Assembly (NCBI GenBank): GCA_031261965.1
Contig: JAISIP010000079.1
Coordinates: 1-44,587 of the forward strand
DNA from: Victivallales bacterium
GTDB lineage: Bacteria; Verrucomicrobiota; Lentisphaeria; Victivallales; Victivallaceae
Direction of reading: 5' to 3'
DNA length: 44,587 bases
Shown here piece after piece: positions 25,871 through 33,437 of the stretch; position 1 is the first letter of the stretch, and each line of letters begins with the position of its first letter. The notes below the pieces were generated by a model. The model was not told the DNA's origin and searched no databases. It saw nothing but the letters and a program-made list of their open reading frames with translations. Both the position numbers and the translations under genes were made by a program.

Positions 25871-27413
25871 ACAGTCAAGGCAAGTAGAGTACGGCGATTA
25901 TCAGACACCTGTTGACTTTGCGCATTTAGTATGCAATAAGCTTAGAGAGTTCTACTCTCTCGCCCCTGCAACAGTAATCGAGCCAACTATGGGGACGGGA
26001 AATTTTATAGACAGTGCCATGTCGTCTTTTAATATGGCTCATGCTTTTTACGGCATAGAAATAAATCCAACCTATTATGCCAATGCGCAATCGCGATTGT
26101 CAGATCAAAATAATGTGACGCTCTATAACGCAGATATTTTTTCATTCGATTTTAGCAAAATCAAAGAGTGCATTGACCCAAGCGATGAGTTGCTTATTCT
26201 CGGCAATCCCCCATGGGTAACTAATTCGCAACTATCGACGCTAAACAGTAACAACGTTCCTTCAAAAGGGAACTTCAAGGGATATTCCGGGTTGGATGCA
26301 ATTACCGGCAAAGGTAATTTTGATGTTGCGGAATACATAATACTGCAATTATTGAGTGAATTTGCCAAGTACAAATGTACTCTTGCAATGCTGTGCAAAA
26401 CGATTGTTGCAAAAAACATAATTAGAGATATGAACAGATACAATTTTCAGATCTCCTCGGCCGATATGTTTGTATTTAACGCAACAGAGATATTCAATGT
26501 TAATTGCGATGCCGCCTTGTTTGTTGTCCAACTCGGAAAAAAGCGTTCATTTTTATGCAACGTTTATGATTTCCATACCAATGAAACAATACGACAATTC
26601 GGTTGGGAAAACGGTCTGTTCTATTCTAATATTTGCGATCGAGTTAATCAAATTGAGGGGGTGTCACAATTTGAGTGGCGGCAAGGGGTTAAGCACGATT
26701 GTGCAAAAGTTATGGAGCTATCTCCAATCGGGAATAACTCGTTTCGCAATAACTTGGGCGAAACGGTAAAACTGTCTGTGGGTGAATATGTTTTCCCGTT
26801 ATTTAAGAGTTCCGACATTAAAAGTTACGAGATATGCAACAGTAGAAAATATGTTATTATCCCCCAATGTCAGGTAAATGCCGAAACTTCTGTAATTGAG
26901 TCCAAAGATAACGACGTCTGGCAATATCTTGTATCGCACGAAAATTTACTCAATGCCCGTCGTTCGATAATTTACAAAAACGCCCCAAAATTCTCAATAT
27001 TCGGTATAGGAGATTATTCTTTTACGAAATACAAGGTCGGAATATCCGGATTTTATAAAGAACCGATTTTCGCATTGATTTACAGCAATTACCCCGTGAT
27101 GTTAGATGACACGTGTTATTTTATCGGCTTTAATGAAATTGTTGACGCGATTATTGTTACCGCGCTTCTTAACCATCCTTTATGTACGTCTTTCTTGAAG
27201 TCTATAGCATTTTTGGATTCAAAACGCCCATATACCAAAGAAGTTTTGCAGAGAATTGATATTTGCAAATTAACTCATTGCGTCAACTTTGATTACATAG
27301 CACAATTTGCGGAAAAATTAGGTCAAGGATATTCATTGAAACCCGAAGAATACTTGATTTTTAAAGATAAAATAAGTCATGAAGACGCTTGCCAGCTAAA
27401 GCTCTTTGCGTAG
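25854..27413 (+). CDS. N6-adenine DNA methyltransferase of the restriction-modification pair
   Basis: 519 residues from ATG 25854 (MTTVNRQSRQVEYGDYQTP). The GDYQTPVDFA segment is motif X; AdoMet-binding motif I is VIEPTMGTGNF (41-51); the catalytic motif IV is NPPW (118-121). This order fits the gamma class of adenine methyltransferases. The large C-terminal part (about 260-519) would hold the target-recognition domain. It protects host DNA against the endonuclease encoded just upstream. AT-rich codon use sets both genes apart from the adjacent core genes, consistent with horizontal transfer. Two other nearby starts in frame (GTG, TTG) cannot be ruled out. Confidence 0.9.
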   Translation: MTTVNRQSRQVEYGDYQTPVDFAHLVCNKLREFYSLAPATVIEPTMGTGNFIDSAMSSFNMAHAFYGIEINPTYYANAQSRLSDQNNVTLYNADIFSFDFSKIKECIDPSDELLILGNPPWVTNSQLSTLNSNNVPSKGNFKGYSGLDAITGKGNFDVAEYIILQLLSEFAKYKCTLAMLCKTIVAKNIIRDMNRYNFQISSADMFVFNATEIFNVNCDAALFVVQLGKKRSFLCNVYDFHTNETIRQFGWENGLFYSNICDRVNQIEGVSQFEWRQGVKHDCAKVMELSPIGNNSFRNNLGETVKLSVGEYVFPLFKSSDIKSYEICNSRKYVIIPQCQVNAETSVIESKDNDVWQYLVSHENLLNARRSIIYKNAPKFSIFGIGDYSFTKYKVGISGFYKEPIFALIYSNYPVMLDDTCYFIGFNEIVDAIIVTALLNHPLCTSFLKSIAFLDSKRPYTKEVLQRIDICKLTHCVNFDYIAQFAEKLGQGYSLKPEEYLIFKDKISHEDACQLKLFA

Positions 27414-27436
27414 AGGCAGCATAAAAAGGCGAAAAT

Positions 27437-28495
27437 ATGCAATTTTGTTTTCTTTATCGCGAAATAGAAAAGATTTATTTGCCGGAAGAATATCCGGCGT
27501 TGTCCGGGCAAATCCAAGAGTGGAAGCGTTCGCGTCCGCTTGAGGGGATGCGCATTTTTGACGCAACCCCGGTTTTTCGCAACACCATGGTGAAATATAT
27601 CGCGCTGCTGGAAGCCGGTGCTACGCTCACTGTGGGTTACGGGCGGGGAATCCCCTATGATTCGCAAACGGTTGAAATTTTGCGTCGCAACGGAGTCGAA
27701 GTTGTCGAGGGGGCGGCTTCCGACCGCCAATATGATGTCGTGCTTGACTGCGCCGGGGCAAATGCCGACCTCAAAGCAAAATACGGCTACGTCGAATTGA
27801 CCCGTTCCGGGATATACCGCTACGACAAATGCACTCAGGCTGTGTTTTTAGCCGACGACGGGCGGATTAAAGAGATCGAAACCGCGTTGGGGACGGGGGA
27901 CGGTTTCAGGCGTGGCATGGCACATTACGGTCATGGCGATTTTGCCGGGAAAAAGATTGTGCTGTTCGGTTGCGGCAAAGTCGGCTCCGGCATTGTCATG
28001 TACGCCACATTCGGCGGCGCAAAAGTGACGGTAATTGACGATACACGACGGATTAAGCCGCCGTTTGGAGCGTCCATCGTCGATTTGTCCGATCGCGCCG
28101 GAATAGAAAAAGAGATCAAGACTGCATGGTGTGTGGTCTCGGCAACCGGAATTCGCAATGCGTTGAGTGGACGGTTTGACCCGGCGATATTGCTTGACGG
28201 CGAAGCGATTATCGCCAATATGGGGGTTGAAGACGAGTTCGGCGCGGCAATTCCGCCGGAACGGGTGTTGAATCGTAAAGAACCGCTGAATTTCGTGTTG
28301 GAGGAGCCAACCCATCTGAAATATATCGACCCGACTATGGCATTGGACAATTACGGCGTGCTTGAAGTTCTGGGCGGCAAGCTTTCTCCTGGGCTGAATC
28401 GTCCTTCTAAAGAGTTGGAAGATAAAATCTTAAACACGGTACGCTCCGCCGGAACAATCACGCTTGAACTCGAACGACTGGAGAAAAATCGATGA
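27437..28495 (+). CDS. Adenosylhomocysteinase-like NAD-binding protein
   Basis: 352 residues from ATG 27437 (AAAAAGGC upstream). It aligns by eye with S-adenosylhomocysteine hydrolase: RPLEGMRIFDATPVFRNT corresponds to the N-terminal LKGARI region, VVLDCAGANADL to the LDDGGDL motif, and KIVLFGCGKVGSGIV (NAD fold, about 176-190) to GYGDVGKG. The product is much shorter than the usual 420-470 residues, the glutamate motif reads YVELTRSG instead of EETTTG, and the catalytic Lys/Asp pair cannot be placed with confidence. The stop overlaps the start of an S-adenosylhomocysteine deaminase-type gene. Together they might convert S-adenosylhomocysteine through S-inosylhomocysteine to homocysteine, as described for Methanocaldococcus; this is inference. 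Confidence 0.7.
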   Translation: MQFCFLYREIEKIYLPEEYPALSGQIQEWKRSRPLEGMRIFDATPVFRNTMVKYIALLEAGATLTVGYGRGIPYDSQTVEILRRNGVEVVEGAASDRQYDVVLDCAGANADLKAKYGYVELTRSGIYRYDKCTQAVFLADDGRIKEIETALGTGDGFRRGMAHYGHGDFAGKKIVLFGCGKVGSGIVMYATFGGAKVTVIDDTRRIKPPFGASIVDLSDRAGIEKEIKTAWCVVSATGIRNALSGRFDPAILLDGEAIIANMGVEDEFGAAIPPERVLNRKEPLNFVLEEPTHLKYIDPTMALDNYGVLEVLGGKLSPGLNRPSKELEDKILNTVRSAGTITLELERLEKNR

Positions 28496-29751
28496 ATCGC
28501 ATACTGATTAAAAATGTAACGCTAAAAGGAGAAATTGTCGATGTCTTGATCGACGGCAATCGTTTTGGCAAAATCGCTTATGGTATAGAAGACCCCGCCG
28601 CCCGGGTGATCGACGGCTCAAACAAGGCGATAATTCCGCCGTTTTACAATACCCACACCCATGCGGCGATGACGCTCCTGCGCGGCTACGCCGACGATAT
28701 GGAGTTGTTTACCTGGCTCAACGATTATATCTGGCCGGCGGAAGCGAAGTTGACCGGCGAAGATGTCTATGCCGGAACACGCCTGGCGTTGCTTGAGATG
28801 ATTCGCTCCGGGACGGTTTTCTTCAACGATATGTATTGGCACTGTTTCGATACGATTCGTGCGGTCGAAGAAATGGGAATGCGCTGTGCCATTGGCTTAT
28901 TGTATATTACCGGGCAGGACGGCGAAGTGCTTGAACACAACCGGCGTTGTCACGCCGAACTTTTGGAGTGGAACGGCGGCGATTCCGGGCGACTGCAAAT
29001 CGCCCACGCCCCCCATGCGGTCTACACGGTTTCAGAACAGGTGCTGCGACAAGTCGCCGACGATGCGTGGCGCGACGGGAGGGTAATTCACATTCACGCC
29101 AGCGAAACCGGCCGTGAAGTGGAAGATTGCCTCAAAGCTCACGGTAAATCGCCGATCGCGTATCTTGATTCACTCGGAATTATCGGGCCGCGAACCGTTC
29201 TTGCCCACGCGGTTCATCTCTCCGATGCGGATATTGAAATAATCGCCGAACGCGGAGCGTATCTCGCCCATTGCCCTTGTTCTAATTTCAAGCTTGCTTC
29301 GGGACAATTTCGCTATCGGGATGCGGTGCAAAAAGGACAATGCCTTTTTACCATCGGCACCGATGGCTGTGCGTCGAACAACAATCTTTCGATGCTCGAA
29401 GAGATGAAATTTGCGGCACTTTCGGCAAAAAGCGAATCAGGCGACCCGACTGTCGGAAAGGATTTTGATATTTTCCGCGGAGCGACCCGAACCGGGGCGG
29501 AAGCGTTCGGAATCGATGCCGGAGCGATCGAAGAAAACGGTCTTGCCGACGCGCTTTTGATCGACCTTGACAATCCGCGCCTTGTGCCGAATTACAATTT
29601 GGTCACAAATATAGTCTGCTCCGCCGACTCGGGTTGCATTGACACGACAATTTGCGACGGGCGAATTTTAATGGAAAATAAAAAAATTCCGGGTGAAGAG
29701 GAGATTCTCGCCGAAGCGCGTCGGGTTTGCGCGAAATTCCGCAGGGATTGA
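28492..29751 (+). CDS. mtaD: Amidohydrolase: probable 5'-methylthioadenosine / S-adenosylhomocysteine deaminase
   Basis: 419 residues from ATG 28492, overlapping the previous stop (ATGA). It is a member of the amidohydrolase superfamily that hydrolytically deaminates the adenine ring of S-adenosylhomocysteine, methylthioadenosine or related nucleosides. Metal and substrate residues are seen in FYNTHTHAAMTLLRG (His55, His57), VIHIHASETGREVE, VLAHAVHLSD and the GTDGCASNNNLSMLEE block containing the metal-binding Asp. The Glu of HASET fits the deaminase chemistry. Product would be S-inosylhomocysteine or methylthioinosine. Adjacent SAH hydrolase-like gene suggests S-adenosylhomocysteine salvage rather than methylthioadenosine alone. 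Confidence 0.85.
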   Translation: MNRILIKNVTLKGEIVDVLIDGNRFGKIAYGIEDPAARVIDGSNKAIIPPFYNTHTHAAMTLLRGYADDMELFTWLNDYIWPAEAKLTGEDVYAGTRLALLEMIRSGTVFFNDMYWHCFDTIRAVEEMGMRCAIGLLYITGQDGEVLEHNRRCHAELLEWNGGDSGRLQIAHAPHAVYTVSEQVLRQVADDAWRDGRVIHIHASETGREVEDCLKAHGKSPIAYLDSLGIIGPRTVLAHAVHLSDADIEIIAERGAYLAHCPCSNFKLASGQFRYRDAVQKGQCLFTIGTDGCASNNNLSMLEEMKFAALSAKSESGDPTVGKDFDIFRGATRTGAEAFGIDAGAIEENGLADALLIDLDNPRLVPNYNLVTNIVCSADSGCIDTTICDGRILMENKKIPGEEEILAEARRVCAKFRRD

Positions 29752-29753
29752 TG

Positions 29754-29782
29754 TTGATAATAAGCGATAATCGTGATATATT
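29754..29782 (+). promoter_or_regulatory. Probable promoter of the aconitase gene
   Basis: TTGATA (29754-29759) and TATATT (29777-29782) are separated by 17 bases, and lie immediately after the deaminase stop codon. The dispersed repeat hairpin then lies between this promoter and the aconitase start at 29883, so it would be in the transcribed leader. Confidence 0.6.
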
Positions 29783-29800
29783 ATGTATCGCAATTATAAC

Positions 29801-29854
29801 GGCTACCTCTAAAAACTGCTAATCTTCAAACCAACCCAGTTTTTAGAGATACCC
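29801..29854. repeat. Dispersed CTCTAAAAAC inverted repeat between deaminase and aconitase genes
   Basis: GGCTACCTCTAAAAACTG (29801-29818) pairs with CAGTTTTTAGAGATACCC (29837-29854), leaving an 18-base loop. Arms are identical to other copies except at two positions of the first six bases. Confidence 0.85.
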
Positions 29855-29882
29855 TAACCTTTTCCGATAGGAGTTCGAGAGC

Positions 29883-31823
29883 ATGGCAAGCGGTACTGTT
29901 GTTCAAAAAATCATCGACGCCCATTTTGTGGAGGGCGAAAAAACTATTGGCAAACCGGTCGCGATTCGGATTGACCAGACTTTGACCCAGGATGCCACCG
30001 GGACGATGGCATATCTGGAGCTTGAGGCGATGAATGTGCCGAGCGTCAAAACCGAGCTGTCGGTTTCGTATGTCGATCACAATATGATGCAAAACGGTCC
30101 GGAGAACCGCAATGACCACATGTACCTGCAAAGCGTCGCCGCCGCCAAAGGGGTGCGTTTTTCTCCTCCCGGCAACGGCATTTGCCATCAGGTACACCTT
30201 GAACGGTTCGGCGTGCCGGGCAAGACGCTGATTGGTTCGGACTCCCATACTCCCACCGGCGGCGGTATCGGTATGCTCGCAATCGGCGCGGGCGGGCTGG
30301 ATGTGGCACTTGCCATGGCGGGCAAGCCGTTTCGGATTCCGTACCCCAAGATCATCGGAGTGAAATTGACCGGCGAACTTGCCCCGTGGTGTGCGGCAAA
30401 AGATGTGATTTTAAAGTTGCTTTCGATTCTCACGACCAAAGGGAATGTCGGGTCGATTGTCGAATATTTCGGCTCAGGGGTGGCTACGCTTACCGTACCT
30501 CAGCGGGCGACGATCACAAATATGGGGGCGGAGCTTGGAGTGACTTGCAGCGTATTTCCCTCCGACGAGTCCACCCGGATTTTCCTAAGGGCGCAAAATC
30601 GCGAAAAGGATTTTATTGCACTGACTGCCGATGCTGATGCCCAATATGACCAAGTTATCGAGATTAAGCTTGACGAAATTGAGCCGTTGGCGGCATGTCC
30701 ATCCAGCCCCGACAACATCAAAACCGTGGGCGAACTTGCCGGCAAAAAAGTTGCGCAAGTGCTGATCGGTTCTTGCACAAACTCCAGCTATCGCGACTTG
30801 GCGATGGTGGCGATGACGCTGAAAAACCGCAAAGTGTGCGATTCGGTCACGTTGTCGATCGCGCCCGGCAGCCGTCAAGTCTTGGAGATGCTCGCCCGCA
30901 ACGGTATGCTTGCAGACATCATCGCGGCCGGGGCGCGTATTCTTGAAACCGGTTGCGGCCCGTGTATCGGGCAGGGGCAAAGTCCCGCCGACGACACCGT
31001 GAGCGTGCGAACCTTTAACCGTAACTTTGCCGGGCGTACCGGGACGAAAGGCGATCAGGCGTATTTAGTCAGCCCCGAGTCCGCCGTGGCGATCGCGTTA
31101 AAAGGGGAATTTGTCGATCCCCGGACAATCGGGATTGAATATCCTAAGGTTGTTGAGCCTGAGATATTTGAGATTAACGACAATATGATTGTAATTCCCG
31201 GCGATGTCCCCGGCGAAATTGTCCGTAAACGCACCATCGGCGCACCACCGGTAAACGGAGCGTTGCCGGATGAACTTGCCGGAGTTGTGGTAATTAAAGT
31301 CGGCGATAAGATCACCACCGACCATATTATGCCGGCGGGGATTCACCTTAAGCACCGCAGTAATATCCCGGTCTACTCCAAGGTGGTGTTTGAGTGCTTC
31401 AGCGAGCCGGGCAAACCGACATTTGCCGAACGTGCGGCAGCTGTTCGCGATTCCGGCAAGGCGGGAATTATCGTTGCTCGTGACAGTTACGGTCAGGGGT
31501 CGAGTCGCGAACACGCGGCGATTTGCCCGATGTTCCTCGGCGTAAAAGTCGTTGCGGCACTGGCGATCGAGCGAATTCACAGCGCGAATTTGGTGAATTT
31601 CGGCATTGTTCCACTGATTTTTGCCGATCCGGCAACTTATGACCAGATCGAGGAGAACGACGCACTTGTTTTTCACAACTTGCGCGAGCAGCTTGAACCC
31701 GGCAAGACCGTAAAAGGCGAATTGGTCAAAGCGAATGGGCAAAAACAGGAAATCCTCTTCAACCATCGGCTTTCGGCGGGAGATATTCGCATTATTTTGG
31801 CCGGAGGAATGTTAAATCTGTAA
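29883..31823 (+). CDS. Aconitate hydratase
   Basis: 646 residues from ATG 29883 (TAGGAG upstream). It interconverts citrate and isocitrate through cis-aconitate with a [4Fe-4S] cluster. Cluster cysteines are seen at residues 298 (GSCTNSS), 358 and 361 (GCGPCIGQGQSP). Early motifs are SYVDHNMMQ and SDSHTPTGGGIGMLAIGAGG. The C-terminal swivel domain carries DSYGQGSSREHAA. The length is that of the compact aconitase subfamily (about 640-660 residues), shorter than the 890-residue AcnA. No citrate synthase or isocitrate dehydrogenase gene is in the window. ung follows 10 bases downstream. Confidence 0.93.
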   Translation: MASGTVVQKIIDAHFVEGEKTIGKPVAIRIDQTLTQDATGTMAYLELEAMNVPSVKTELSVSYVDHNMMQNGPENRNDHMYLQSVAAAKGVRFSPPGNGICHQVHLERFGVPGKTLIGSDSHTPTGGGIGMLAIGAGGLDVALAMAGKPFRIPYPKIIGVKLTGELAPWCAAKDVILKLLSILTTKGNVGSIVEYFGSGVATLTVPQRATITNMGAELGVTCSVFPSDESTRIFLRAQNREKDFIALTADADAQYDQVIEIKLDEIEPLAACPSSPDNIKTVGELAGKKVAQVLIGSCTNSSYRDLAMVAMTLKNRKVCDSVTLSIAPGSRQVLEMLARNGMLADIIAAGARILETGCGPCIGQGQSPADDTVSVRTFNRNFAGRTGTKGDQAYLVSPESAVAIALKGEFVDPRTIGIEYPKVVEPEIFEINDNMIVIPGDVPGEIVRKRTIGAPPVNGALPDELAGVVVIKVGDKITTDHIMPAGIHLKHRSNIPVYSKVVFECFSEPGKPTFAERAAAVRDSGKAGIIVARDSYGQGSSREHAAICPMFLGVKVVAALAIERIHSANLVNFGIVPLIFADPATYDQIEENDALVFHNLREQLEPGKTVKGELVKANGQKQEILFNHRLSAGDIRIILAGGMLNL

Positions 31824-31833
31824 GGGGCTTAAC

Positions 31834-32490
31834 GTGGAAGAGTTGCCGCAATCTTGGCGCGATTTTATGGGTGCAGCACTTGACGTTGAGGCTTTTGCCG
31901 AAACGCAAAGAAGAGTCGAGGCCGAGCGGGGTCGGGGAGTGAAGGTATTTCCGCCCCAAGGGTGTCTTTTTACCTCATTTTACCTTACTTCGCCGGAGAA
32001 TGTACGAGTGGTGATTCTCGGGCAAGACCCTTATCACGACGACGGACAGGCCGAGGGGTTGGCGTTTTCGGTTGCTCCCGGCGTAAAGTTTCCGCCGAGT
32101 TTGCGCAATATCTTTAAGGAGTACGCCTCCGACCTTAACCGGGGAGTGCCAAAATCCGGATCTTTGCGCAATTGGGCGAAAAACGGAGTGCTGCTGCTTA
32201 ACAGTGTGCTTTCGGTTGAGGCACATCGCGCCGGCAGTCATAAAAAAATGGGGTGGGAAAAGTTTACCGATTCGGTTATCGTCGCGTTGAATCAAAAGGA
32301 GTCGCCGATCGTCTTTTTGCTTTGGGGCAACTTTGCTGCATCGAAACGCGCCTTGATCGATGAATCCAAACACAAAGTATTTGAGAGCGTCCACCCTTCG
32401 CCGTTGTCGGCGCATCGTGGATTTTTCGGCAGTTGCCCGTTTTCCCGGTCGGAGCAGTCACTCGGCAATTGGCACTGGCCGGAACTTTGA
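31834..32490 (+). CDS. ung: Uracil-DNA glycosylase, family 1
   Basis: 218 residues from GTG 31834, with AAGGGG 6 bases upstream. It removes uracil from DNA, starting base-excision repair. The catalytic water-activating Asp65 is in GQDPYHDDGQAEGLAFSV, and the DNA-intercalation loop appears as HPSPLSAHRGFFGSCPFS with its conserved His. LLLNSVLSVEAHRAGSH and VFLLWGNFA are also typical. Length is normal for the family. It probably shares a transcript with the aconitase and hisA genes (gaps of 10 and 25 bases), but no functional link is evident. Confidence 0.96.
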   Translation: MEELPQSWRDFMGAALDVEAFAETQRRVEAERGRGVKVFPPQGCLFTSFYLTSPENVRVVILGQDPYHDDGQAEGLAFSVAPGVKFPPSLRNIFKEYASDLNRGVPKSGSLRNWAKNGVLLLNSVLSVEAHRAGSHKKMGWEKFTDSVIVALNQKESPIVFLLWGNFAASKRALIDESKHKVFESVHPSPLSAHRGFFGSCPFSRSEQSLGNWHWPEL

Positions 32491-32515
32491 AAAGAAGAGA
32501 ATTCAGGAGGAGAAT

Positions 32516-33301
32516 ATGAGCTTATTTCGCCCTTGCATAGACTTGCATGAAGGAAGGGTCAAACAGATCGTCGGCGGTACGTTGTCCGACACTTTGGCAG
32601 AGTTGAAAACAAATTTTGTGGCGGAGCATGATTCCGCCTGGTACGCCGAACTCTATCGCAGCGACGAATTGTGTGGCGGACACGTCATCAAGCTCGAACC
32701 GGGTAACGATCAAGCGGCGAAGCGGGCGCTCGCGGCTTGGCGCGGAGGGTTGCAGATCGGCGGCGGAATCAATAACGAAAATGCCCGCGAATGGCTGGAT
32801 GCCGGAGCCGCGCAACTTATTGTGACCAGCTACATCTTTTCCAACGGTCAGCTCCAATTGGATAATCTGAAAAAACTCTTTGCGATCACCGGCAGAAATC
32901 GGCTGGTTCTCGACCTCTCCTGCCGACGCAAAGCGGACGGCAAGTATTATATCGTCACCGATCGCTGGCAAAAATACACTTCAAGCGAAGTTAATGCCGA
33001 GACGTTGAATTTTCTCGCCGACTTCGCTTGTGAGTTTCTGATTCACGCGGTTGATGTCGAGGGCAAACAAGCCGGAATCGACGAAGAATTGCTTATGCTC
33101 TTAGCCCAAAACAGCCCGATTCCCTGCGTTTACGCCGGAGGAATCGCCAACTTCAGCGACATTACAAAAATCGAACGCGCCGGAATGGGAAAAATCGCCT
33201 ACACCGTCGGCTCGGCACTTGATATTTTTGGCGGTAAACTCTCTTATTTTGAACTTGTCACACACGCAAAAAATCTCAAAATTCTACCGCTAATTGATTA
33301 G
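32516..33301 (+). CDS. hisA: HisA (ProFAR isomerase) of the eukaryotic/plant type
   Basis: 261 residues from ATG 32516, with AGGAGG just upstream. It catalyses the Amadori isomerisation of ProFAR to PRFAR in histidine synthesis on a (beta/alpha)8 barrel. The opening FRPCIDLHEGRVKQIVGGTL is the signature of the yeast HIS6/plant form, not of the usual bacterial HisA. The barrel shows LQIGGGINNENAREWLDAGA and VYAGGIANFSDITKIE phosphate-binding loops, and Asp residues in CIDLHEG and the VLDLSCR strand as general acid/base candidates. No other his genes are seen in the window. The length fits this subfamily. Confidence 0.9.
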   Translation: MSLFRPCIDLHEGRVKQIVGGTLSDTLAELKTNFVAEHDSAWYAELYRSDELCGGHVIKLEPGNDQAAKRALAAWRGGLQIGGGINNENAREWLDAGAAQLIVTSYIFSNGQLQLDNLKKLFAITGRNRLVLDLSCRRKADGKYYIVTDRWQKYTSSEVNAETLNFLADFACEFLIHAVDVEGKQAGIDEELLMLLAQNSPIPCVYAGGIANFSDITKIERAGMGKIAYTVGSALDIFGGKLSYFELVTHAKNLKILPLID

Positions 33302-33357
33302 AGTTAGCACTATCCACAAAAAAAACCGATATTCCTCGGTAAAAGCAGCATAAAAGC

Positions 33358-33386
33358 TTGTCAAAGTTTGCGAATCGCTGTATATT
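33358..33386 (+). promoter_or_regulatory. Probable promoter of gyrA
   Basis: TTGTCA (33358-33363) and TATATT (33381-33386) are separated by exactly 17 bases, about 45 bases upstream of the gyrA ATG. Each hexamer differs from consensus by one base. It would also serve folP, cdaA and the genes after them if they are cotranscribed. Confidence 0.7.
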
Positions 33387-33437
33387 ATTCATTATAATTG
33401 TGTGGTACAACCTGAATTATCGATATAGGGACTATTT

